A DNA stretch of 64,000 bases. Source: Amycolatopsis sp. 2-15 (GTDB taxonomy: Bacteria > Actinomycetota > Actinomycetes > Mycobacteriales > Pseudonocardiaceae). The position numbers were made by a program, and so were the translations under genes. Below are positions 44,817 through 52,658 of the stretch, piece after piece (within the stretch, counting starts at the first letter, position 1; each line of letters opens with the position of its first letter). The notes under the pieces are model-generated. The model was not told the DNA's origin, did no database searches, and saw nothing but the letters and a program-made list of their open reading frames with translations. The DNA lies in NCBI RefSeq assembly GCF_030285625.1, contig NZ_CP127294.1, positions 7,472,001 to 7,536,000 on the forward strand, written 5' to 3'.

Positions 44817-46180
44817 TGACTGACCTCGTAGCCGTCGGACCGCGCGTAGTCGGTGACGGCCTTCTGCCAGTCGGGCAGCATCGAGACGATCGTCTTGCCC
44901 GCAGTCAGCCCGGGCGTGACCGTCGCGGCCCAGATCGCCTCCTGGCTGAACTGGCCGTAGCCCCAGCCCGGCCACACCTGCGCGGCCGCGGTCTGCAACG
45001 GCCCGGTGATGTCACCGGAGTAGTAGCCACTGGACGTCTGCTTCGCGAGCCAGGCCTTCGCCGCCGGCGCGTACGCCGGGTAGCCCGGCGAGACCTTGCC
45101 TTGGTATTCGTCCGAAGTGGACACCCACGTGAGGAAATCAGCGGCGTCCTTGAGGTTGGCACTGTGGGCCGAAAGCAGCCAGGTGCCGCCGCCGACGTTG
45201 CCCACCGAAGGCGCGTTGTCCCCCGCCCACTGCGGCAGCGGAGCGGCCGCGATCTGGCCCGCGGGCGTTTTGAACGCCTCGTTGAAGATCGAGCCGCCGA
45301 ACCACGAGGGCCCGGGCATCATGAGGACCTTGTCGGCGGAGTTCTTGTCGAAGTCCGAGCTGAACACGCTGCTGGTCGCCATGGTGTGGTTCTGGACGAG
45401 GCTGTCGAGGAGCGCGGCCATCCGCGTGCACTCGGCGCTCGTCGTGTCGACCTTGACCGCCTTGGGCGCGGTGATCCGGTTGGCGCCGCACTTGCTCGCC
45501 CACAGGTAGATCTCCGGGGTGAAGTTGTCCCCCGCCGTCCCCACCAGGTAGCCGGGGTGCTCGGTGGCCAGGCGCTTGCCCAGGGCCTGGTACTCCTCCC
45601 AGGTCTTCGGCACCTGATAACCCCACTGCTTCATCAGCGGCGCGTTGTACCAGAGCACGGTCTGGGCGAGATCGTTGCGCAGGCAGTAGAGCGTGCCGTC
45701 GACCATGCACGGATCGTTCGCACCCGGGGCCCACCCGCGCAGGGTGGCGTCGGAGATCAGGCCTTTGTTCAGCGGCGCGGTGAACCCCGCCTGCACCGCC
45801 CAGGACGCTTCGTTGTTCTGGGAGCTGAACACCACGTCCGGCCAGCCGCTGCGGGTGCGGTTGAACAAGCTCACCTTGGTTTGCAGGTAGTTCGAGCCGT
45901 TGGCGTCGCCGTCGTAGGTGACGATGTCCATCTTCACCGCCGGGTGGGCCTTCTGGTACAGCTGCGCGGCGGGCAGCCGCGTCGAGTCGACCCAGACGGT
46001 GAGCTTCCCGCCCGTCTGCTGCACCGGCTGGAACCCGTTCTGCGCACCGGCTCCGGTCCCGCCGTTGCCGCACGCGGCGACCGCGGCCAGCACGGCGGCG
46101 ACGCCCAGCGCGAGGCCCGCGAACCGGGCGCGGCGGTGGGTTGCTCTCCTGGCGCCGGCGGCATCGGCTTTGGCTGTCAT
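44813..46180 (-). CDS. sugar-binding lipoprotein of ABC transporter
   Basis: The 455-residue protein begins with a basic stretch, a hydrophobic signal and the lipobox LAAVAAC (Cys37), so it is anchored outside the membrane. The rest is a family-1 extracellular solute-binding protein (KLTVWVDSTRLPAAQLYQK near 60, WGYQVPKTWEEYQALGKRL near 195). It is the first gene of the leftward operon and faces the FadR-type regulator gene. The sugar it binds is unknown; the downstream enzymes point to a 6-deoxy or pentose-like sugar or a glycan fragment. Confidence 0.92.
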   Translation of the reverse strand: MTAKADAAGARRATHRRARFAGLALGVAAVLAAVAACGNGGTGAGAQNGFQPVQQTGGKLTVWVDSTRLPAAQLYQKAHPAVKMDIVTYDGDANGSNYLQTKVSLFNRTRSGWPDVVFSSQNNEASWAVQAGFTAPLNKGLISDATLRGWAPGANDPCMVDGTLYCLRNDLAQTVLWYNAPLMKQWGYQVPKTWEEYQALGKRLATEHPGYLVGTAGDNFTPEIYLWASKCGANRITAPKAVKVDTTSAECTRMAALLDSLVQNHTMATSSVFSSDFDKNSADKVLMMPGPSWFGGSIFNEAFKTPAGQIAAAPLPQWAGDNAPSVGNVGGGTWLLSAHSANLKDAADFLTWVSTSDEYQGKVSPGYPAYAPAAKAWLAKQTSSGYYSGDITGPLQTAAAQVWPGWGYGQFSQEAIWAATVTPGLTAGKTIVSMLPDWQKAVTDYARSDGYEVSQ

Positions 46181-46242
46181 GACTACTCCACTCCATCGTG
46201 GGGACCGCAGGTTGAACCCGAACGGACAACGAGGTGCCGGTT

Positions 46243-46257
46243 ATGTGTCCGACACAT
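46243..46257. promoter_or_regulatory. candidate FadR/GntR operator 1
   Basis: A perfect inverted repeat ATGTGTC-C-GACACAT with the GT-N3-AC core (GTCCGAC) typical of FadR-family sites. It lies just downstream of the likely start point of the leftward operon, where a bound repressor would block transcription. Confidence 0.6.
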
Positions 46258-46282
46258 CTGACGCCGTCGGTCGCTTCGGAGG

Positions 46283-46314
46283 TATATAAGAGCCCGTGTC
46301 AGAGCTTCCGTCAA
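46283..46314 (-). promoter_or_regulatory. probable promoter of the sugar operon
   Basis: On the minus strand TTGACG (46314-46309) is followed after 20 bases by TATATA (46288-46283), an unusually AT-rich box for this genome. The spacing is longer than the 17-bp optimum; TTATAT or TCTTAT just before it would give 19 or 17. Confidence 0.45.
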
Positions 46315-46360
46315 GAGGTAAGGCCCCGTTTCCTCAAGGCAGGCTGAACCTGAGCCGCCA

Positions 46361-46379
46361 AAATGAGTAGTACTCATTT
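46361..46379. promoter_or_regulatory. candidate FadR/GntR operator 2
   Basis: A perfect 19-bp palindrome AAATGAGTA-G-TACTCATTT, again with GT-N3-AC at the centre (GTAGTAC). It lies close to the regulator gene and is suited to autoregulation. Confidence 0.65.
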
Positions 46380-46466
46380 CTCGAAGCTGCGCCGACGTGT
46401 ACGATCCTTGAAGTCGTGAGGGGCAAGTCGTACCCTCGCGTTGACCGAACCGAAGGAGGCGAGTGG

Positions 46467-47246
46467 GTGGACGGCGTGCCCGCACCGGTCGAACCCGACC
46501 CCAGTGGTGACGACCGGGTGGCAACCCCGCCGCAGGCCGCGTACCGGCCCGGGTACGAGGTCGTCGCCGAGCAGATCCTCCAGCTCATCGCGCAGCTGCG
46601 GCTCCAGGCCGGTGATCGCATGCCCACCGAGAACGAGCTGGCCGCGCAGCTGGGAACCTCGCGCACGGTCGTCCGCGAGGCGGTCAAGATCCTCTCCGCG
46701 ATCGGCCGGGTGCGCGCGCAGAAAGGCCGCGGGCTCTACGTCGCCGACGACGAAGGCATGCTGGGTTCGGCGCGCTGGGGCAGCTTTTTCCTGCCGACCG
46801 ACCTCGACCACGTCTACATGCTCTTCGAGTTCCGGCGCGTGCAGGAGATGACCGCGAGCCGGCTGGCGGCGACCCGGGCCACCCCCGCGGAGCTCCGGTC
46901 GATCGAAGCGGCCGCGGAAACCTGCCGCCAGGGGCATTTGACCGGAGAGGCGGTGCTGTTCGACCGCGGGGACGACGAGTTCCACCTCGGCATCGCGGCC
47001 GCGTCCCACAACCAGTTCCTCCTGGCCGCCGTCCGCGAGGTCCGGCGGCTCCAGCACCAGTCCAGCACGATCGGCCTGCGCGGCACCGTCGGCGGGCACG
47101 CCGCCGAGGCGATCGACGAACACGCCGCCATCTACCAGGCGATCCGCGACGGCGATTCGGAGGCCGCCGCGCAGGCCGCCGCGGTCCACCTGGACAACAC
47201 CCTCGAGGACTACCGCCGGGAGATCCAGCGGCGGGTGTTCGGCTGA
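46467..47246 (+). CDS. FadR-type GntR-family regulator of the sugar operon
   Basis: The 259-residue protein starts at GTG 46467, seven bases after a perfect AGGAGG; the GTG at 46416 is possible but lacks such a site. The N-terminal winged helix (RLQAGDRMPTENELAAQLGT, SRTVVREAVKILSAIG) is followed by an all-helical FCD sensor domain (about 115-250) with the metal-ligand pattern of FadR-C proteins (DDEFHLGIAAASHN and later HAAIYQAIRDGD). It is divergent from the transporter/enzyme operon and probably represses it until a sugar acid is bound. Confidence 0.9.
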   Translation: MDGVPAPVEPDPSGDDRVATPPQAAYRPGYEVVAEQILQLIAQLRLQAGDRMPTENELAAQLGTSRTVVREAVKILSAIGRVRAQKGRGLYVADDEGMLGSARWGSFFLPTDLDHVYMLFEFRRVQEMTASRLAATRATPAELRSIEAAAETCRQGHLTGEAVLFDRGDDEFHLGIAAASHNQFLLAAVREVRRLQHQSSTIGLRGTVGGHAAEAIDEHAAIYQAIRDGDSEAAAQAAAVHLDNTLEDYRREIQRRVFG

Positions 47247-47660
47247 CGCGCGAGGTTCAGCTCGCACCGCGCGTCCCCGACGGCCGACCGACCGGCGGAG
47301 CCGTCCGTTCCGCCGACGGCCTGACCCCGGCAGCGTCGACCTCGGCCGGCCGGGGCGCGTCAGGGCCCGGCTTTCGGGGCACCTCGCGGCCTGCGTTGTC
47401 GGTTTACTCCAGGCTGGGCACGAATCTCACTGAGATCAGCCAGCGGAAAACGGCGCGGCCTCGGTGCGCAACACCGATCACAGCCGTCGGCCGGCCAGGG
47501 CCGGGACCGAGCGGAGTGTGGGGAGTCTCCGCCGAAACCGACGGGCGAGTGGATGGTTCCTCCCTCGGGTCCGCGCTGGGCCGCACTTAAAGTCTCTTGC
47601 GGCGGTGAGCGGATGCCGCCCGTCTCCTGGGGCGAACCCGCCGGCCGAAAGAGAAAACCG
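47247..47660. other. intergenic region, no gene recognised
   Basis: About 410 bp between the FadR-type gene and the CoA-ligase gene. It should hold the regulator terminator and the ligase promoter. An upstream in-frame extension of the ligase exists but has no ligase similarity. Confidence 0.4.
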
Positions 47661-49322
47661 ATGCCTGAGCAGTCCCCCGTCTCCCCTCCCGCCGAGGCGA
47701 CCGGCACCGTGGAAGGGCTGATGCAGCCTCGGCCGCTGACCATCGCGCACATCCTGGAGCGCGCCGAGCGGCTGTATGCGCACAAGCATGTGACGACGGC
47801 CGGTGGCGAGCGGCTCACCTACGCAGAAGTGACAGGCCACGCCCGGCGGCTGGCCACCGCGCTGGACTCACTCGGCGTCCCGGCCGGTGCCCGCGTCGCC
47901 ACGTTCGCGAGCAACAGCCGCCGCCACCTGGAGCTCTACCTGGCGGTACCGGCGACCAAGCGGGTGCTGCACTCCATCAACATCCGCCTCTCGGCGGAGC
48001 ACCTGGAGTACATCGCCGGCCACGCCGAGGACGACGTGGTGTTCGTCGATCGTGGGCTGCTGGCGAGGATCTGGCCCAGCGCCGGGAAGCTGCCGCGGGT
48101 GCGGTACTGGGTGGTGCTGGCCGACGGCACCGACGACCCGATCCCGGCGGACCCTCGGATCCTGGACTACGACGAGCTGATCGCCGGTGCCGAGCCGTTC
48201 GCGGGCTCGTTCGAGGAGACCTTCGCGCTCGCGGACGAGAACCTGGCCTCCGGACTGTGCTACACCTCCGGCACCACGGGACCACCCAAGGGTGTGCTCT
48301 ACAGCCACCGCTCGACGATCCTGCACTGCTTGGGAACACTGGCCGCCGGGCTCATCGGCCTGTGCGAGAGCGACGTCGTGATGCCGATCGTGCCCATGTT
48401 CCACGCCAATGCGTGGGGTCTGCCGTACGGCGCGATGATGGCGGGCGCGTCCCTGGTGCTGCCCGGTGCGTCCGCGGAGCCGGCACACCTGCTGGGGTTG
48501 ATGGAAAGCGAGCGGGTCACCGTGGCCGGCGCCGTTCCGACGGTGTGGACGAGCCTGCTTCCCGAGTTGCGCCGGCACGATCTGAGTGCCACGCGGTTTC
48601 TGCTCGGCGGCGGGTCGGCGGTGCCCCCGGCGTTGTCCGAGGCCTGCCGCGCCGCGCTCGGGGTGCCCGTCACGCACTCCTGGGGGATGACCGAGATCAG
48701 TCCGGTGGGAGCCATCGGCGGCACCCGCACCCAGCACCGGGACGCGACCGAAGCGGACCAGGTGGCCGTGCGCGCCGCGCAGGGGCAGCCGCTGCCACTG
48801 GTGAACGTGCGGATCACCGATGTCGAGACCGGACAGGAACTGCCGTGCGACGGCAGCGCTGTCGGCGAGCTGCAGGTCGCCGGCCCGTGGGTGGCCGGCG
48901 GCTACTTCCGGACGGACGACGGCGAGAGCTTCACCGGTGACGGCTGGCTGCGCACGGGCGACCTGGCCACTATCGACGCGCACGGGTACCTGCGGCTCGT
49001 GGACCGGATGAAGGACCTCATCAAGTCCGGTGGCGAGTGGATTTCCTCGGTCGAGCTCGAGGCCGCGCTCTCCGCGCACCCCGACGTCGTCGAGGTCGCC
49101 GTGATCGCCCGCCCGGACCCGCGCTGGATGGAGCGCCCCGTCGCCTACGTCGTCGTGCGCGAGGGCAGCGCCGCCACCGCCGCGGACCTCACCCGGCACC
49201 TCACGCCGAGGGTCGCCAAGTGGTGGTTGCCCGACGAGTTCGTCTTCATGACCACGCTGCCCAAGACGGGCACGGACAAGCTGTCCAAGACCGCGCTGCG
49301 GGAATCGCTGCGCCCGGCCTGA
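47661..49322 (+). CDS. acyl/aryl-CoA ligase (AMP-forming)
   Basis: The 553-residue enzyme activates a carboxylic acid to its CoA thioester through an adenylate. The P-loop YTSGTTGPPKGV lies near 200, the A5 region HSWGMTEISP near 340, GWLRTGDLATID near 430 and the catalytic lysine in KTGTDKLSK near 540. It resembles medium-chain or aromatic acid ligases. The ATG at 47661 gives a normal N-terminus. Together with the transporter and esterase genes that follow, it suggests activation of an aromatic or cinnamic-type acid. Confidence 0.92.
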   Translation: MPEQSPVSPPAEATGTVEGLMQPRPLTIAHILERAERLYAHKHVTTAGGERLTYAEVTGHARRLATALDSLGVPAGARVATFASNSRRHLELYLAVPATKRVLHSINIRLSAEHLEYIAGHAEDDVVFVDRGLLARIWPSAGKLPRVRYWVVLADGTDDPIPADPRILDYDELIAGAEPFAGSFEETFALADENLASGLCYTSGTTGPPKGVLYSHRSTILHCLGTLAAGLIGLCESDVVMPIVPMFHANAWGLPYGAMMAGASLVLPGASAEPAHLLGLMESERVTVAGAVPTVWTSLLPELRRHDLSATRFLLGGGSAVPPALSEACRAALGVPVTHSWGMTEISPVGAIGGTRTQHRDATEADQVAVRAAQGQPLPLVNVRITDVETGQELPCDGSAVGELQVAGPWVAGGYFRTDDGESFTGDGWLRTGDLATIDAHGYLRLVDRMKDLIKSGGEWISSVELEAALSAHPDVVEVAVIARPDPRWMERPVAYVVVREGSAATAADLTRHLTPRVAKWWLPDEFVFMTTLPKTGTDKLSKTALRESLRPA

Positions 49323-49331
49323 ACCAGTCCG

Positions 49332-51116
49332 TCACGACGAGGCGATCGCGATCGCGCGCAGCCCGTGCAGCCGCAGTCCGAGCTGCAGTTCCAGGTCGTC
49401 GTTGTCCCGCCAGTCCTGGCCGAGCACGGTGCCGGCGCGGTCGAGCCGTTTCAGCAGCGTGTTGACGTGCACGTGCAACGCCCGGGCGGTTGCCGCGACA
49501 TTGGCGCGATGGACGAAGTAGGCGGTGAGCGTGCCGACGAGATCGCTGCCACGGCGCTGGTCGTAGTCGAGCAGCGGGCCGATCGAGCCGGCGATGAACC
49601 GGTCGAGTTCCCGGACCCGTTCGGGGTCGAAGACCATCGCGTAGAGGGCGTACCGGCCCGCGGTCGCACCCCCATCGGTGTGCCCGAGCGCGCGCATGAC
49701 CGCACCGCAGCGGCCGGCGAGTGAGAAAGCGCGTGACCAGTCGTGGTTGGTCACGCGTTCGGCGACGACCACGACCGGCCCACCCGCGGCGCGGCGCAGC
49801 CGTCGCTGGACCTCCTCGACGGTCTGCTCGTCGTCGGCGCTGGGGAGGATCATCGTGGCCCGGCCGAGGTGTTCGCCGGCCAGTCCACAATGGTCTCGCG
49901 CGATGTCGTGCAGGTGGCGCGAGAGTTCGGTCGAGGACGACGTCGCGGACTCCGCGACGAGGACGAGAACCAGGCGGTCGGGATCGATGCCGCGGGCACG
50001 GGCCCGGACGCGCTGGGCCGCGCCGATCCCGGGGCTGCCCACCATGAGCTCGGTCAGCAGCTCCCCGCTCAACCGCTCACTCGCGTCGGCGACCGCGCGC
50101 TCCTTCAGGATAAGCAGTCCCATGACGTGCGTGGCTCGCTCCAGGGTCCGCAGGTCGAGATCGACCACGTCGCCGGCTTTCCGGCTCCACGCCAAGGCGC
50201 CGAGATGGCTGTCGCCGGCCCGGATCGCCGCCACACTGCGGGCGACGCCCGCCTTGTCGACCGACATCGTGCAGCGCCCCGAACGATGTGCGGTCCGGAC
50301 GGCCTCGGTCAAGTCCGCCTCCGCCGGGGGTGGGCTCGGCTCCACGCCTGAATCCCGGTGCACGACGACCGCGCCGGTCCGGTCCAGGAGGGTGACGCTG
50401 CCCCCGAGCTGGTCAGCCAGGAGCTGCGCGACATCGCCGGGCGTCCCGCCCTCCAGCACCGCACCGGTCAGCACTTCGTGGGTCGCTTGCGCCCGCTCCA
50501 TGACCGCCATGTGGTCCTCGATCTTCCGGTACGCCACCTGCAAGTCCTGCAGGGCCGTCCGGCTCGCCTCGTAGAGCCGGGCATTGTCCAGGGCCACCGC
50601 GGCGTGATCGGCGAACGCGATCAGCAACGCGATCTCGTCGGCTTCGAAGGACCGCTCGGTCCGGTCGGCGGCGAACAGGGCGCCGACGGCCTCGCCTCGG
50701 ATGACCAGCGGCACTCCCAGCAGCGCGACGAGTTTCTCGGTGCCGACCAGACGGTCGAAGCTCACGTCGTGGTCGATCACCGTTGCGGAGGCGTAGTTGC
50801 GCACCCAATACGGCCTCCGCGAAGCCAGCACTTTCCCGCCGAGCCCCACATCGGCCGGGATGCACGCCGCGAGAAAAGCGGCGGAGATCGTCCCCTCCGA
50901 GGCCCGGGCCGAGAGCTTGCCGTCGTCGCCGACCAGCGACAGGTAGGTGAAGTCGGTGCCCATCAGATCGTGGGCGTGGTGAACGATCGACTGCAGGACC
51001 TCGTCGAGTTCGCCCAGCGCGGTCAGCGACTTGGCCGTCGCGTACAACGACGCCAGTTCACGTTGGCGGCGCAGCAGCGACATCGACTCAGCGTGCTCAG
51101 CCCTACCACCGGCCAC
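49332..51116 (-). CDS. GAF-domain PucR/CdaR-type transcriptional regulator
   Basis: The 594-residue protein starts at GTG 51116, seven bases after AAGGAGGA; an ATG at 51083 is an alternative. Residues about 20-185 are a GAF sensor (VHHAHDLMGTDFTYLSLVGD, LLGVPLVIRGEAVGALFAAD), followed by a coiled coil, a central PucR-like domain (about 250-450) and a C-terminal HTH_30 (ANVAATARALHVHVNTLLKRL). This architecture is common beside aromatic-acid transport and degradation genes. It is convergent with the ligase (9-bp gap) and divergent from the MHS transporter, which is its likely target. Confidence 0.9.
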   Translation of the reverse strand: MAGGRAEHAESMSLLRRQRELASLYATAKSLTALGELDEVLQSIVHHAHDLMGTDFTYLSLVGDDGKLSARASEGTISAAFLAACIPADVGLGGKVLASRRPYWVRNYASATVIDHDVSFDRLVGTEKLVALLGVPLVIRGEAVGALFAADRTERSFEADEIALLIAFADHAAVALDNARLYEASRTALQDLQVAYRKIEDHMAVMERAQATHEVLTGAVLEGGTPGDVAQLLADQLGGSVTLLDRTGAVVVHRDSGVEPSPPPAEADLTEAVRTAHRSGRCTMSVDKAGVARSVAAIRAGDSHLGALAWSRKAGDVVDLDLRTLERATHVMGLLILKERAVADASERLSGELLTELMVGSPGIGAAQRVRARARGIDPDRLVLVLVAESATSSSTELSRHLHDIARDHCGLAGEHLGRATMILPSADDEQTVEEVQRRLRRAAGGPVVVVAERVTNHDWSRAFSLAGRCGAVMRALGHTDGGATAGRYALYAMVFDPERVRELDRFIAGSIGPLLDYDQRRGSDLVGTLTAYFVHRANVAATARALHVHVNTLLKRLDRAGTVLGQDWRDNDDLELQLGLRLHGLRAIAIASS

Positions 51117-51164
51117 GATGCCGTCCTCCTTGCACTGGTGGGCGAAAGCCCCACCGAATCGGCG

Positions 51165-51189
51165 TGAGGTGTGGGTGATGCACACCTCA
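51165..51189. promoter_or_regulatory. inverted repeat between the PucR-type regulator and MHS transporter genes
   Basis: Perfect 9-bp arms TGAGGTGTG/CACACCTCA with a 7-bp spacer sit in the divergent promoter region, 49 bp from the regulator start. It is the best candidate operator for the GAF-PucR protein. Confidence 0.6.
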
Positions 51190-51257
51190 TCCGCAGAGTA
51201 GTGGCTCCTTAATATGACCGCCATCACGTGCCGATGTCCTCGACCAAGGCAGGATCC

Positions 51258-52646
51258 ATGACCAATCCGATCGCCCATCCCACCGGACAGTCCGGTGACG
51301 TCGGCTCCGACCTTTCCCCGGCCGGACGCCGGGCCTTTCGCAAACTGCTGGCCGCGGGGCTCGTCGGCAGTTCGATCGAGTGGTACGACTTCTTCTTGTA
51401 CGGCACGGCCGCGGCGCTCGTGTTTCCCCACGTGTTCTTCCCGAACGCCTCGGCTCTGACCGGAACTCTGCTCGCGTTCAGCACTTTCTGGGCCGGCTTC
51501 CTGGCGCGTCCGATCGGCGGGGTGATCGCCGGGCACCTCGGCGACAAATACGGGCGCAAGCCGGTCGTGGTCACGTGCCTGGCCGTGATGGGGGCCGCGA
51601 CCTTCCTGATCGGGTGCCTGCCGAGCGCCGGCTCCGTCGGTGCACTGGCTCCGACGCTGCTGGTCGTCCTGCGCTTCGTCCAAGGACTCGCGACCGGCGG
51701 ACAATGGGGCGGCGTCGTGCTGCTGCTGACCGAATCCGCAGGCCCCAAGCGGCGTGGTTTCGCCGGAACCTTCGGGCAGACCAGCGTTCCCGTCGCCGTG
51801 ATCATTTCGAACCTGATCTTCGTGGCTGCCAGTGGCTTCATGCCCGACGACGCCTTCCTCAGCTGGGGCTGGCGCATCCCGTTCCTGGTCAGCGTCGTCA
51901 TGTTCTCGGTCGTCATCTACATCCAGTCCAAAGTGGAGGACACCCCGGAGTTCCGCGCTCTGCAGGAGAAGGCGGCCCAGTCCGGCAACACGGTGGTGCG
52001 GGCTCCGCTGGCCCAGGTCGTGCGGAGCAAGTGGGGCACCATCCTGCTCGGCTGCGGGCTCCTCTCAGCCACCAACAGCCTGTTCTATGTCAGCATCTCC
52101 GGGCTGCTCAGCTACGCGACCGACGCACTGGGCGTCAAGCGTGACCCCCTGCTCGCCGTCGTGCTGGCCGGCTCCGTGGCGATGCTCGTGGTCATCCCAT
52201 GGTCCGGGCACCTCTCCGACCGGGTGGGTCGCCGGCCGCTGATCCTGATCGGCGGCCTCGGTGTCGCCGTCTGGGCCTTCCCGTACTTCTGGCTCGTGGG
52301 CACCGCGTCGCTGGCCGCGATCTTCGTCGCCGTCGTGGTGGGTTTCATCTTCCAGTGTCTCACCTACGGCCCGATCGCCAGCTTCCTCGCCGAGCTGTTC
52401 GCGCCAGCCGTCCGGTACTCCGGTGCGTCGCTGGCCTATCAGCTCTCCGCAGTCATCGTCAGCGGTGGCACACCGTTCCTCATGCCCGCGCTCATCGCCG
52501 GGACCGGGAGCACCGTCCTGGTCGCCGTCTACATCTTGCTGATGGGGCTGATCACCTTCGTCAGCGCCTGGTTCCTGCCCGAGACCAACCCCGCCGAAGT
52601 CCGCAACGATCCGCACGCCCTTCCGGGCGCGCACCTCTACCGCTGA
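51258..52646 (+). CDS. MHS-family (MFS) metabolite:proton symporter
   Basis: The 462-residue membrane protein has twelve predicted helices and the MHS signatures: GSSIEWYDFFLYGTAAALVF at the first helix, the loop motif GHLGDKYGRKPVVV and VLRFVQGLATGGQWGG. This family carries organic acids such as shikimate, protocatechuate, proline or ketoglutarate. Starts at 51228, 51234 and 51258 are all in frame; I chose 51258 because AGGA precedes it and the residues before it are not part of the family. It probably imports the acid released by the esterase encoded 13 bp downstream. Confidence 0.9.
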   Translation: MTNPIAHPTGQSGDVGSDLSPAGRRAFRKLLAAGLVGSSIEWYDFFLYGTAAALVFPHVFFPNASALTGTLLAFSTFWAGFLARPIGGVIAGHLGDKYGRKPVVVTCLAVMGAATFLIGCLPSAGSVGALAPTLLVVLRFVQGLATGGQWGGVVLLLTESAGPKRRGFAGTFGQTSVPVAVIISNLIFVAASGFMPDDAFLSWGWRIPFLVSVVMFSVVIYIQSKVEDTPEFRALQEKAAQSGNTVVRAPLAQVVRSKWGTILLGCGLLSATNSLFYVSISGLLSYATDALGVKRDPLLAVVLAGSVAMLVVIPWSGHLSDRVGRRPLILIGGLGVAVWAFPYFWLVGTASLAAIFVAVVVGFIFQCLTYGPIASFLAELFAPAVRYSGASLAYQLSAVIVSGGTPFLMPALIAGTGSTVLVAVYILLMGLITFVSAWFLPETNPAEVRNDPHALPGAHLYR

Positions 52647-52658
52647 GGAGGGAACGGC

